Shown: positions 1 to 11,733 of the stretch, in pieces
Layout: every line of letters starts with the position of its first letter
How positions within the stretch are numbered: the first letter of the stretch is position 1
Assembly (NCBI GenBank): GCA_032207245.1
Contig: CM063502.1
Span: 66,198,569 to 66,262,568 of the forward strand
Source of the DNA: Pardosa pseudoannulata
Lineage: Eukaryota > Arthropoda > Arachnida > Araneae > Lycosidae
Reading direction: 5' to 3'
Length of the DNA: 64,000 nucleotides
The notes under the pieces: generated by a model
Database searches by the model: none
Seen by the model: the letters and a program-made list of their open reading frames with translations, nothing else
Told to the model about the DNA's origin: nothing
Position numbers and translations under genes: made by a program

Positions 1-649
1 AAATTCATTAATGCTGCCTATTTTTGATTCAATGTACAATATAAAAAGTAATGATCTATTTAGAACATTTTTTCTTGATCATTAATAATCTGTCTTAAAA
101 TTATTTAGTTTTTATATGAAGCAATGCGGCTAAAAACATAATCCCCAAAATATGTACACCAAGTGAAACAAAAAAAAATCATACCACCCACGAAATAATT
201 TTTTAAATTTGTAATATAAAAATATTTTTTATCAAATACAAGAAAATTCCCATTTTAAATTGTAAACCTCAGTTATATTGATACGAGTGATATATCATCT
301 TTTCTATCATGATAAAGACAAAATTTTTCTTCTCATTTTAAATTCCTCAACAGTTTTTAAATTTTCTTAAATTTCAAAATATCAGGCACGTTAAGTTTCA
401 GTTTGCAAAATAAAACACATATTTGGTTCCCTTTAGTATAAGAGTTTAGTTATTTTATAAGTTATCTTGGGGGTAAGTTAATTGTCTTCATTAATTTTTA
501 CATTTTTTTATTTTATTATATCAAATTTAGTACTTGAAATAACAGTAATAACTTTTAAATCTAATGTGTTATTATAGAATGTCTAAATAAAACATGATAA
601 AAAGTGCAAAGCATTTTATTTTATTATGGATTGGAAATTTCGGAGTTTC
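1..649. other. A+T-rich DNA, nothing recognised
   Basis: No ORF, repeat or TE signature was recognised in this stretch. It is dominated by short A and T runs. Confidence 0.6.
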
Positions 650-1015
650 GTACGATTTTGCAGTTTGCTTCACCATGCGAACAACAGTTAACAGATAGGA
701 AAAAAAATAGAGAAAAATAGTGTTTATAATGTTTTAATTTGGGAAAACTTCCTATATTTAAAGAATGAATTTATTTTGTAGTTTACTTCAGCATGCGAAC
801 AACAGTTAACAGATTGAAAAAAAGTAGAGAAAACAGTGTTTATAATGTTTTTATTTCGGAAAACTTCATATATTTTAAAAATGAATTTATTTTACGGTTT
901 ATTTCAGCCTGCGAAAACAGTTAACAGATTGGAAAAAAAGTAGAGAAAAATAGTGTCTATAATATTTTGATTTCGGAAAACATATATGTTTTAAGAATGA
1001 ATTTATTTTATGCTG
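650..1015. repeat. ~117-bp tandem repeat, 3 copies
   Basis: Three head-to-tail copies start near 662, 780 and 896, giving periods of 118 and 116 bp. Each carries a variant of 'catgcgaacaacagttaac', then an A-run with 'gtagagaaa', then 'gtgtttataatgtttt' and 'gaatgaatttatttt'. The copies differ by scattered substitutions and small indels, so the array is moderately old. No coding content was seen. Confidence 0.9.
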
Positions 1016-2695
1016 TAAGCACTTTTCATAGTACTGAGTCTTCATTAAACCATAAAGAATATTAATTAACTCTATATAACTTATGTAAGTTATTTAAGTT
1101 ATGTAAGCATATGTTAATAATAATATATAACTTAACTAATATAAACTCTTTTCTGCGTATTTCATTTTAGACTATATTGTATTAATGATGTACAAATATT
1201 GTACCTGGATGTACTATCAAGCAAATAAAATCGAAATATTGAGTGATTAAAATTTTATTTTTTAGTTCCATTCTGAATTTTATATGTAAATTGGAATATT
1301 CATAACTACAGAAACCAATTTTTAAATATTTGTTGTATAGAAACCAATATATTCCCAAACATATAACTCAGGAATTCTATAGATCATTCTCAGTGAAGTT
1401 CTGAAATTTGATAGAACTCAAGACATAAATCAACCCATTTTGATTTATGCTTTTGCATTTTTATCTCTCCTGCCAAGTATAGTTATCACGTAGCGACTTT
1501 CACCGAAAAAATAAATTCACGATCTGAAAAATTGCCTCGAAAAAGAGTTAAATTTTTGTAAACGTAAATTTCTGTGTGTATAAAAGGAAAAGTAGGCAAC
1601 AGGAAATTTTCAAAACATCTCAATATAATTTGTAAAGTTTCTTTCAACTAGAAGACAGTCTGTAATTTTACAAAAACAACGAAAAATAACATGATACAAT
1701 AAAATTACGCATCTTATTACAAAGTACATTTGATCTTACTAAGAAGATCCTAAAGTGTAAAAATTTTTCTCTTATAATAGCTTTCATTTTTTACACCGTT
1801 TTCCCAAGATCGAATTTGAAAAAAAAAAGGCTTTTTCAATTTTTTAAAGTAATGGGCAAAAAGGCAGCACTTTAGGATAAAAGGACTAAACAGGTGTTAC
1901 TTTTCTTTGAAAATGGCTAAAGTTTGTTAGGATTCAAGTATCTTCAAAAAAATTCTATTTAAAAAAATTTACGTAGGCTGTGACTTTTTGTAAGGAACAA
2001 TTTTTAAAGTTTCTTTAGAAAAGATTCATTTATTTGCATTATTGTCAATCTGTTTGTTTTATAAATTGTTATGCTTATTTATAAATGAAGATAATTTAAA
2101 ATTAATTACGTGTTGTTTTGTGTTCTTAAACAATTATCTGTAGAAAGTATTACTTTGAATGTTCCACATTCATATGCCTCCATAATTGCATTACTAAATT
2201 ATTTTTCTATTTAAATCTCAGCTTCTACTTATAAAAAACCACCCTCATTTTCCTTGATTACTTGATTCATTATCCAGACTAAAATGTTAAATGTGCTATA
2301 AAAGATAATTTGAATCATTTATTCCTTGAAGAAAATTATCTTTAAAGCAAATATGAACTGTAGTAAATACACTGTACACTGTCATAAGTGAGTTGCAAGC
2401 ATTCCTGTTTTACGTTTTTAATAACAGTATCAAAAAGTTGCAATTTCAAAAATGTTTTGTTAAATGTTTTAGCATCTTAAAAAAGAAATGTAAGAAGGTG
2501 AAGACTCAATCCAGTAATGAGTTTCACCAATTTCTGAACAAATGGTCTAAAAATTTCATATACAGAAATTTTAACCCCATATATATTTTAAATCATATAT
2601 CACAATATGATTTACATTATTTTTCTTAATCAATAACAAATTATATTCAATATTAAAATGAAGATTTGTCTTTCTTCTATGCATATAAGAACACT
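1016..2695. other. A+T-rich DNA, nothing recognised
   Basis: No gene or repeat was recognised. A 78-codon open frame at 2393-2629 has a lysine-, phenylalanine- and asparagine-rich product typical of chance translation of A+T-rich DNA, and no motif. Confidence 0.55.
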
Positions 2696-4250
2696 ACGCG
2701 GCATTGACTCCAAATAACTTTTATTCCAACCCGAAAATAACATCACCGATTACAAAAGAACTGAAATACAGCTATCCCGTCTCATTTATTACCCTTGAAT
2801 GAATCGTTGATATATTTAGTGATTACAACCTTATAGAATATCTACCTGGAAATAAGATTTCTCCAAATCTAGATTCAAACGTTGTTATCTACAGTCTTTG
2901 GCTAATTTATGGCTTCCAAATAACAGATTTCACGTTATTTGCACATATATTGGTACTATTATGGTGTCGTTTCAGTAATTGTGGATAGCAGGAAAAGAGT
3001 TTCGAGATAAAATTTCTTTCCGTGTTTCTTACAAATTCTGATTCAGATGTATGTAAACTTATTTGTATGCAACCATTTACGATAATTTTTTTACTTTAAT
3101 TTTTCCAGTGTATAATTCAAATTACTTTGGTTAGATTTCCATTTTTTAATGTATTTCTTAGTAGTAAAGTTAGGAGCAACATTACTAGATAAGATTTCAA
3201 AAGAAAATTTCTTCTCTCTGCGATTATTTTAGTATAAAAGTTTATTCTGGAAAATCTATCTTCCTTTTATTACATCTTATCAACAATCACGGGTACTGAT
3301 CACTTCAGTAATGAAATATTCTATTGGTTTAAATAATAATGTATGAAATAAAATTTCTCCAAATCTAGATTCAAACGTTGTTATCTACAGTCTTTGGCTA
3401 ATTTATGGCTTCCAAATAACAGATTTCACGTTATTTGCACATATATTGGTACTATTATGGTGTCGTTTCGGTAATTGTGGATAGCAGGGAAAGAGTTTCG
3501 AGATAAAATTTCTTTACATGTATCTTATAAATTCTGATTCAGATATATTTAAAATTATCTGTTTGCAACCATTTACTATAATTCTTTTACTTTAACTTTC
3601 CAGTGTATAATTGGTCCAGAGTATAATCGTGGTTAGATTTTCATTTTTAATATAATTCTTGGTAGTAAAGATAGGAGTAAGATCACTAAATAAGCTTTCA
3701 AAAGAAAATTTCTTCTCTCAGCGATTATTTTAGTATGAAAGTCTATTCTAGAAAATCTATCTTCCTTTAATTACATCTTATCAACAATCACGAGTTCTGA
3801 CACGAGTCACTTCAGTAATGAAATATTCTATTCGTTTAAATAAAAATGTTGCAATAAAAAAGACAGTAACGCATTGACTTCAAACTGCTGCAGATTCCTC
3901 TATATTATAAAATCTGATTGATACACAATTTAAATTAACTATTTGTAGTTTTTTATTACAATTGTTCAACTACAATTTTTGAGTGTATACTTTGAAATCA
4001 GTGTATAGTCTTTAGTTAGGTTTTCACCTTTTTTTGTCATAACTGATTTCTAAAATAGAAGGAAATAAGATTTGTAGATCAGCTTTGTAAAGAAAACTTA
4101 TCCTCTCAAAACTATTTTTTAATCTATCTACTTTTAATTATATTTTATTTGTAACTAACAGGTGATATCACTTCTACATTAAAAAGTCTATTAGCTAAAA
4201 TAGAAATAGTGGACAGCAAGGAATTGCATTCAAACCAATCTAGAAATACG
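2696..4250. repeat. ~496-bp tandem repeat, two clear copies plus degenerate flanking copies
   Basis: The segment beginning near 2861 ('ctccaaatctagattcaaac') recurs at 3357, a shift of 496 bp. Similarity runs through 'ggtactattatggtgtcg' and 'gaaatattctatt'. A third, much more diverged copy follows (about 3850-4250, with its own 'gcattgacttcaaac' start). The sequence at 2699-2720 ('gcattgactccaaataac') looks like the start of an earlier unit. The two central copies are far more alike than the outer ones, suggesting a second, later round of duplication. Confidence 0.85.
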
Positions 4251-4574
4251 TAGGTTTGGTTTAGTTTCAAGCGCTACTGTCTACTGTTTTATTACACGAG
4301 AGAACTTATATTTTAGCTCCTATACTCATAAATTCTACTATAGATTCTAACAAAATTCATTTTTTTTAAATAGAAAAAAAGAAATAATTTCAATCTCCCG
4401 TCAACTCACCTTCATCTTAAGTAAGATTTTTTCTGGTGAAACGTCTTGATTTCTAATGATTAATTCTAGAATATTATTTCCTTAAGTGAAAACAATAATT
4501 ATGGCTTATAATAGCATTAAAACTGGAGTTGGTTTTAAATCATTAGCTGAAGTTTGGAATTTTTTGTCCTATTG
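4251..4574. other. A+T-rich DNA, nothing recognised
   Basis: Spacer between two tandem-duplicated blocks. No feature was recognised. Confidence 0.5.
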
Positions 4575-5100
4575 CCTATAGACTTCAAACTCTTCAAGAA
4601 CTACATGTATAAAGATAATTATGCGGTTCGTGAGTTCAAAGTAATAAAGGCTTTTAATACTAATGATTTTTCTTAAAAAAATACTTTAAAAAATAAACGT
4701 TTTAAGTATGTGAATAGTGTTTAACGAACTAAGTACATTCTGAACAAAATTTATTAGACAATAGTAAACTCATAATGAATTTAAATGACTATTCAATAAT
4801 AAATTATTACATTGTATTTTCAAAGGTTTATACGCAAAGTACTTCAAACTCTTTAAGAACTACATGTATAAAGATAATTATACAGTTCATGAGTTCAAAG
4901 TAATAAAAGCTTTTAATACTAATGTTTTTTCTTTAAAAAATACTTTCAAAAATAAATGTTTTAAATATGTGAATAGTGTTTAACAAACTAAGTACATTCT
5001 GGACCAAATTTATTAGACAATAGTAAACTCATTATGAATTTAAATAACTATTCAATAATAAATTGTTACGTAGTATGTTTAAAGCTTTATACGCAAAGTA
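4575..5100. repeat. 259-bp tandem duplication
   Basis: Two adjacent copies begin 'acttcaaactcttcaagaac' at 4582 and its near-twin at 4841. Both end near 'tttatacgcaaagta' (4841 and 5100). Similarity is high along the full unit, including 'ctacatgtataaagataatt' and 'attagacaatagtaaactc'. Confidence 0.9.
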
Positions 5101-5640
5101 TTATAAAACAGTTCTCGTATCAGTTTCTCATTTTAACCATATCTCAGCCGATTGATAATAAATATTGATTCTTGGGATACTGGAAAATAATTACTCCCTG
5201 AATACATATACCGCATTTCTCAGGACAAGTTAAACAGTCTGAATCGCTAATCTTCGGGAACTTCTGTGACTTTCATTCTTAATTAATACTATTCCTTTTT
5301 TATATGCTGATGTGTAAGATGTTTATGATTCTCGAATTCGTAAATTCTCTAGAGAAATGAATACTGATATACAAACGTATACTTTCTTCTGCAAATAACT
5401 AATTAAAATATTTCGTATCACTGAATTTGTTTTTTATTTTTTTTTCTGTTAGCGGTATACATTTATTAAATTTAATTCAGCCAAGAAATATTCTCTACGT
5501 TTATTTCTATACGGAAATGTAAAAAAATATATGTAAGAAGATCATTTTTAATTTTAAGAAATAATTGCTGAAAGCGAATGCTCGTGATTCTTAATTGAGT
5601 TTTAATTTTATTAATTCAGAGACAAAAATTTATTTCCATT
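5101..5640. other. A+T-rich DNA, nothing recognised
   Basis: Spacer between two tandem-repeat blocks. No ORF or repeat was recognised. Confidence 0.5.
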
Positions 5641-5650
5641 TAATCTTAAT

Positions 5651-6175
5651 GTTTAAGATTAAAATCATATATTTTCAACCAATTTAACAAATATATCTTT
5701 GTCAACGCATAAATTTGGGTATGAAATTAAATTACAAAATTGTACAGTTATTTATAGTTATTAAATAGTTGTCATAACATTTATTTAAATAAATGTTATG
5801 ACAACTATTTACTTTATTACAATTATTACTTTTAATGTTTAAGATTAAAATCATATATTTTTAACCAATTTAACAAATATATCTTTGTCAACGCATAAAT
5901 TTGGGTATGAAATTAAATTACAAAATCGTACAGTTATTTATAGTTATTAAATAGTTGTCATAACATTTATTTAAATAAATGTTATGACAACTATTTACTT
6001 TATTACAATTATTACTTTTAATGTTTAAGATTAAAATCATATATTTTTAACCAATTTAACAAATTTATCTTTGTCAACACATAAATTTCGGTATGAATTT
6101 AAATTACAAAATCGTACAGTTATTTATAGTTATTAGATAGTTGTCATATCATTTATTTAAATAAATGTCGTGTAG
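5651..6175. repeat. 186-bp tandem repeat, 3 copies, each with a long palindrome
   Basis: Copies start at 'gtttaagattaaaatcatat' at 5651, 5837 and 6023, exactly 186 bp apart. Copies 1 and 2 each hold a perfect 50-bp palindrome (5762-5811 and 5948-5997) whose half-site is 'ttgtcataacatttattt'. The third palindrome (from about 6134) is broken on its right arm ('aaatgtcgtgtagc'). The exact period and near-identity indicate recent amplification. Confidence 0.95.
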
Positions 6176-6470
6176 CTCTCATTAAATTTAGGTATTTACT
6201 TATGATCAAATTTATAGTGGTTATTATTTTGTTAGTCAAAAAGACTAAATTTTATTTGGGTTGCGTTGTGTAGATTATTTTACTTTAAATTCAACCTCAC
6301 CACAATAAACCTAAGCTTTATATAATATTATTTTAAACATCACTTAACCATTTTCACTATTAAATATAGTAATATCCGCATTGCAAGATTATTCAATAAA
6401 GTGATCATATTTGGAAAAATGTCTTCATCGTAAGAAAAACAGGTTGGAAGAAAATGATACACAGGGTTCA
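6176..6470. other. A+T-rich DNA, nothing recognised
   Basis: Short spacer with no recognised feature. Confidence 0.5.
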
Positions 6471-7265
6471 TACTAAAGTCTTTGGTAGCCTTTTTCTCCG
6501 CAATCGTCGGTCTTCGACATATCTTCCAATTTATAAAAAAAATATTTTTAATAAGATATGAATTTATTTTATGGTATATTTAAATTTTAAGATTTAATTT
6601 TGCAAAAATTGCAAAATATAATTTTTTTTTACTTTCCTTGTTCTTTAATATTATATTTAGTAAAAATTGAAACTAATTATGACACAAAAAGTTTCCCTGT
6701 CTGACAAGAATTGACCTAGATATTTAAATTTAAAATTTCAAGCTTTATCCTCCATTCAGTGATAAGTTTAAACATTAGTCACAGTAATTCGAAGTTCTCT
6801 GGTAATCTGGTTGCAACACCTCTTTCGCAATGGAAGGTAAATTTTCAGATTGTAAATGAGGGCAGAATCTCTAGTAAAGTTGATATACCTTTAATTTTTC
6901 AGTAATACAATCTCTTAATCCCATCGCCCTTTTTTGCATAAAATAAACGTTATACTTGATTTTTAATTCCGAATTACTGTAAATTTGCTGTTAACCAATC
7001 CCTCAAAGATGTAGAAAATATCTTTAAATGTTCCCAAACTTTCAATTTAAATACCTCAGCCAATATTTGCCACCGAGAATTGCCACTGAAACATTTTGTG
7101 TTACAACTGTTTGGATGAGTTCTAATTTTTATTAAATGTAATAACAGGAACTGAGGAAACGTATAACAATTTAACTTTTTTAATTTTTGCAAAGTTGGAT
7201 TTTTAAACTTAAAAGTACCATGAAAGGGATGCTTAACTTTTCTGAAACAATTTTTATGATTAGAA
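6471..7265. repeat. Old dispersed repeat, related to 31495-32115
   Basis: This stretch aligns by eye, in the same orientation and order, with 31495-32115. Shared landmarks are 'cctttttctccgcaatcgtcggtct' against 'tctttttctctacaattgttggtct', then 'attactgtaa', 'aaaatatctttaaatg' against 'aaactatctttaaata', and 'gaaacattttgtgttaca' against 'gaaacttttattgttaca'. Divergence is high. It may be an unknown decayed TE or an old segmental duplicate. A 100-codon minus-strand frame at 6974-7276 lies inside it and has no recognised motif. Confidence 0.6.
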
Positions 7266-9687
7266 GTATATTCCACGAACAGCAGTTACAGTAAAAATAC
7301 CGGTTAAGAACTTAAATACACACCATATATATTCTATTAAAACTTACATTCCATTTTATTCAAGCTGCCTTCGTATTACTATATAATATTTACATATATA
7401 TATATATATATTTTTATTAGATTCATGAAGATCCGTATAGATACATTTTCATTGTAAGCTCACTGAAAAAACTACTTTTAAAACCTCGCTAAATAACTCG
7501 ATTAAATCCGAATACAAAATGTCTTTCATTTAAGCTCAGAATGTGTCTCAAATACTTTTAAAATAAGTCTTAAATAGAGTCGATAATAATGTAGTTTTCA
7601 CATATGTATTTTTGTGTTTTTGAATATATTACATATGGCATCCATGTTTCCCGTAGTAGATAGAATAACTCTATAATTGAATTCTTCTTTTCTATGTAGA
7701 ATGTATGAACTACATTCAGAGTTGTAAAATCTGCATATTTTAAAGTATTGAAGTAAAATTTAATATAATCGTTGTATAATAATATAGAATAATTAGTTTC
7801 CCTTATATTTATTTTTTCGTTTAAAATGTTGGCATTTACACACTTTAGGAACATTTTGATGGATATATTATTTGGTTTTTGAATAAATTCTAATTCCAAT
7901 AAGGCTATGACCTTTTCATTTATTCTACACGAATTTAGTGTTTAATTTAAAAATTAGTGCGTTACAGTCAAAAATATTTTTCATTTTCAAACTATATTTT
8001 TAAATGTTTGATGATTATTAATAAACTTTTTAAAAGAATATTTTGAATGCAGTAATTATAGGTATTAAAATCAACTCTTTTAGGATTATTGTTTAAATTT
8101 TTAAATTTTATACTCAGAAATGTAAAATTATAACTATCTTTCAAGCATACACTACAAAACACCTTCTAATTCATGCTTACAAATTATATTAATTTAATAT
8201 TATATAAAGTAAATAACTACCATTTTAAGTAAGCAAAGTAAAATATAGTATAATCCTTAAAGTATAATTTATTAGTGAAGTTCCTTTATTCACAAGTTAC
8301 AACATAAGTTTACAGGGTTTTACGTTGGTTTACCAATGTTTACTTTAATCCTCTATTAAAACAAAATAATGTATTCTACAATACGGCATTCATAAGTAAG
8401 ACTTTAGCATGTTATCGATAATTAATTAAACTATAATACACAAACGCTTGTTTCAGAGAAAATAAAAGAAGAATCGCATTCCCGATTTGAACTGGGAACA
8501 GTATCAACAAGAGCTGTTTTGAAAAACAAATTTCTCATATTTAATATTTGATGACAATAGAATAAAAAGTTTTGCGCAATCTGTCACAGCTTATTGCCTT
8601 CAACGTAACCCGCTCCTTCTATTTATTACTTTTGTGTCATGTTGTGACATGTCTTACTGTCATAGCCGCATTAAAAGAGAGATTAGTCTTTAAGTCGTAG
8701 AATTTCTGTGTAATGGTAGCTGAATGCCAAGACACGAAATGAAATTCTTTAACTTCTTGGACCGTTCTTTTACTTTTTTTTAATGTACAGTAAAATGCGT
8801 GTTTATCATTCCGATTTAATCTTAAATATGATATTTCACCCTTAAAGAGAAAAGACACAAGAAATGTTTAATTTCTAAATTTCATTTCAAAGAAAATCTT
8901 ACATTTTTAAGTGAGTTGGACGGGTATATTTACACCTGTTTTTAATTTTTTAGCCACTTCACAGATGAGAAAAGCATTAATGCTTAAAATAGTGTTAAAA
9001 TGGTTTATTTTTTTCAATATGTCATACATGAATTCAAAATAAAATTTAAGGATTTAATAGCAGAAGAAACCTGCCCATTTTATTTATTTTTTATTTAAAT
9101 TTCTGTACAGATATATTGGTCACTTATTAGCTATGATCCGCTTCTTATCACTGAGAACAAAATAATCAGGAATGTTTGTTTATTAGGAAATACAAGTTAT
9201 AAAGTATAAATAAAATATATTGTATGTCAAATGTAAAACTAAGACTATCAAACAGTAGCCTAGTTTCTGAAATAGCTTTAAAAGTTTTTCCTTTTGTGTG
9301 TGTGCGTGTGTGTGTATTGTATAAAGTGATTTATCAAGAGAACTTGAGCATCATTTTTATTTAGCAATGTCCAACAGCAAAATCCCTCAAAAAATGGTCG
9401 TGCGGCCTTTTATAACTTTGGGGGGGCCATATGCGTGAGAAAAAGAATGTACTTAATCAGCAAATTAGTATGGCTAGTTAATTTCCCCAACAGGAAGGAG
9501 ATTTTTCTAAGACAAAAGAGTTTAACGCCAACATTCTACTAAGAAGATGACGAAATCGTGGATTTAGTGGGTTTTTTAGTAAAGGAGTTAGTAACTTTTG
9601 TTTAAGACTAAAGTATTCAATTTGTACATTACATATATACACACGCGTAGTGTATAGATAGACAGATAGAAAATATAGATATATGCA
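7266..9687. other. A+T-rich DNA with minor microsatellites
   Basis: No gene was recognised. Small (TA)n and (GT)n runs occur near 7393-7412 and 9296-9315. Minus-strand open frames at 7570-7899 (109 codons), 8637-8858 and 9478-9708 show no domain or motif I know, and lie in sequence as A+T-rich as its surroundings. Confidence 0.5.
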
Positions 9688-10068
9688 TGAAATATTGGCG
9701 AGACTCATTCAAAATAACAACACAGTTTATTTCTGGTAATAAACATGAAATCCGTACAACAGGCAGACAGCTTTACAACTTCGTGCAAACAGACAATGTG
9801 ATCCCGCACATACTCTTTTCAAGTAGGGATTCCTAAGGTAAAAGACTACGAATAATCTCTAAGCGCAATTGATCACGTGATACAAAATACCCATGTTTAA
9901 AGAGAACGCTCTAACTATTGGCTAAAGTAGTCCAGACAGAGGCTGAACTAAGTCTATAGCGTGTCTGGAGGGAAAAATCAGAATTACCGAGCAAACCCCG
10001 AACTCACTTATGAACAAAAGTTATTAAATTAATATTCAAATACGTAAATAAGGTATTTTAATATTACA
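9688..10068 (-). mobile_element. Solo-LTR-like dispersed repeat, copy A
   Basis: Read on the minus strand this ~380-bp block matches 54143-54513 along its whole length, at roughly 80% by eye. On that strand it begins TG ('tgtaatattaaaatacc') and ends CA ('gccaatatttca'), the usual LTR termini. It carries an AATAAA signal just before 'ctgtgttgt' near the end. Strongly shared core words are 'agccaatagttagagcg' and 'aatccctacttgaaaag'. No internal retrotransposon region or second LTR is adjacent, so a solo LTR is the simplest reading. A non-LTR or DNA element is not excluded. No matching target-site duplication was seen. Confidence 0.6.
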
Positions 10069-11439
10069 TGTATATTATGTAAATATGCATGTAGATGTAG
10101 ATATAGATATAGATATATTATGTACATATACAAGTATTTATAGGCACTTCTACAATTTTACTTTTTTTACAATATTTTTCTAATTTTCTATTATTATTTA
10201 TGTATTTTGTAAGAACCATATAACTTGGAATTTTATAATTTCTCAAGGAATCTTGTTTATACATAATGTAACGTTCTTTAGTCGGCAAAGAAAGAATGAA
10301 GCATACTTTATCAAACTGTTTAAAAAACCTGACGCTGTTATTAAATTTCTCTAATCTCAGTTTACAGTAATTAATTCTTTTGTTTTCAGTGTAAGAAGAC
10401 CAAAAAAGCATTTAAATCATATTTAATTTTTTATTTGACCGAAATATTTTCTTAGTAATTAAAATTAAAATGGATGTATTTTTTTCTCCTTTTCTACTAT
10501 AATAACACCGTAATGCGTTTTCTTTGACTTTTAATACTTTTAGTTATTTTGCTTTCTTATTAAAACAGAAGGTTTATGTCTGTGATTTGGCAAAGCAAAA
10601 CCTGTAATTCATACACTAAGATTTATTCATTTGTAAAATGTAAATAATTGTTGGCCTCTGTAATTATTACGCACTGCTTTTAACAGTAGGTGTTTACAAA
10701 TAAATCAACATTTTTTAACTGTAACTGCTTAAATCGATATGTATTTGTGCTCTTGTGTTTAATATAATATTTGAATAATCACATATTTTTAGAACCAGTT
10801 TTCTTAATACTGCATTTAAAAATTTCGAAAATATACTATTAATATATTGCATCAAATATATAGCAAAAATATTTATCTTATTATATAGTTTAATAAATGT
10901 ATCCACTAACTTCTTAAATTTATAATTAGGTAATGAATCAAAATGCTTGTTCTTAATAATCTGTTAATTATTAGTTTGTAAACTTTGTGCTATTTGTCTT
11001 ATTTTATTTTTAATTACCATGATTAAGTTTTACATCTGGAATTTATTTGAAACTGTTAATTTTAAATTATAACTCTAGAGTCTAAAAGTCCCGATTCCAC
11101 TCTTATGAAATTTAAATTGCGTTGGACACCATCAATCTGTGGTTTACAAGATGTGAAATGTTTTTTTAGTAAATCGAGCCCACTTATCATAAAAAGGAGA
11201 CTGATTTTTCCATCATCCCTAGATTTTTGACAAATGAAAGGTAAAATTAATGTTAGATGCAACCGTATAAAATATAATTCTAATAATCATTTATAATTAA
11301 TTTTTTAGTAATATTAGGGTCACATAATAAAATACTAAACAACTTTAAAAGAAGTAAAAATTATACAGTAAAACTGCACATGACACCTGTTTGTCAATGA
11401 CTCGTTGTTTGAGTATGTCTTGTTTTACACGCTCGAATA
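10069..11439. other. A+T-rich DNA, nothing recognised
   Basis: No repeat or gene was recognised. Minus-strand open frames at 10118-10411, 10715-10906 and 11062-11262 have low-complexity Lys/Ile/Asn-rich products without motifs. Confidence 0.5.
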
Positions 11440-11660
11440 TTTCATTATATTGACGTTTAGGGTTTGGTGTGATAGGGTTTGGTTTGAATACAGTCTACTC
11501 TTTTGCTATACGAGGGCTAATGAGACCGGTACCTACTACTTACAGCTGATTACGAACGGTTACGAACATCCATGTCAGTACCGAAATTCAAACCCACGAA
11601 CTCCGGTACCAAAAAAAAGCACCCTACTATTCGGCCATCCTTTGGCAACCGATTATGTTG
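11440..11660 (-). mobile_element. tRNA-derived SINE, family 1
   Basis: On the minus strand the head reads like a degenerate tRNA. A box-A-like 'gatggccgaatagtaggg' lies around 11623-11640, and a box-B-like 'gggtttgaatttcgg' around 11580-11596. A non-tRNA body follows ('gacatggatgttcg', then 'tagccctcgtatagc'), with a C/A-rich 3' end ('caaaccaaaccc'). Related truncated copies in the same orientation lie at 47691-47803 and 58640-58767. Open frames crossing this block in both directions are translations of the SINE, not genes. Confidence 0.65.
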
Positions 11661-11661
11661 T

Positions 11662-11671
11662 ACGTTTTTTG

Positions 11672-11702
<31 letters not shown>

Positions 11703-11733
11703 TTTGTTTGTTTGTTTGTTTTTACTTTTAGAG
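11662..11733. repeat. (TTTTG)n / (TTTG)n simple repeat
   Basis: A run of 'gttttgttttgttttg' passes into 'tttgtttgtttg'. It abuts the head side of the minus-strand SINE. Confidence 0.9.

Noticed and set aside
5651..6175. CRISPR-like array
   Set aside because: Repeat period and unit structure are those of a eukaryotic tandem repeat; there are no short direct repeats with unique spacers and no cas-like genes.
8480..8510. Palindrome-like 'ttcccgatttgaactgggaa', resembling a tRNA T-arm on the minus strand
   Set aside because: No A box, body or tail could be identified nearby; too short to call a SINE.
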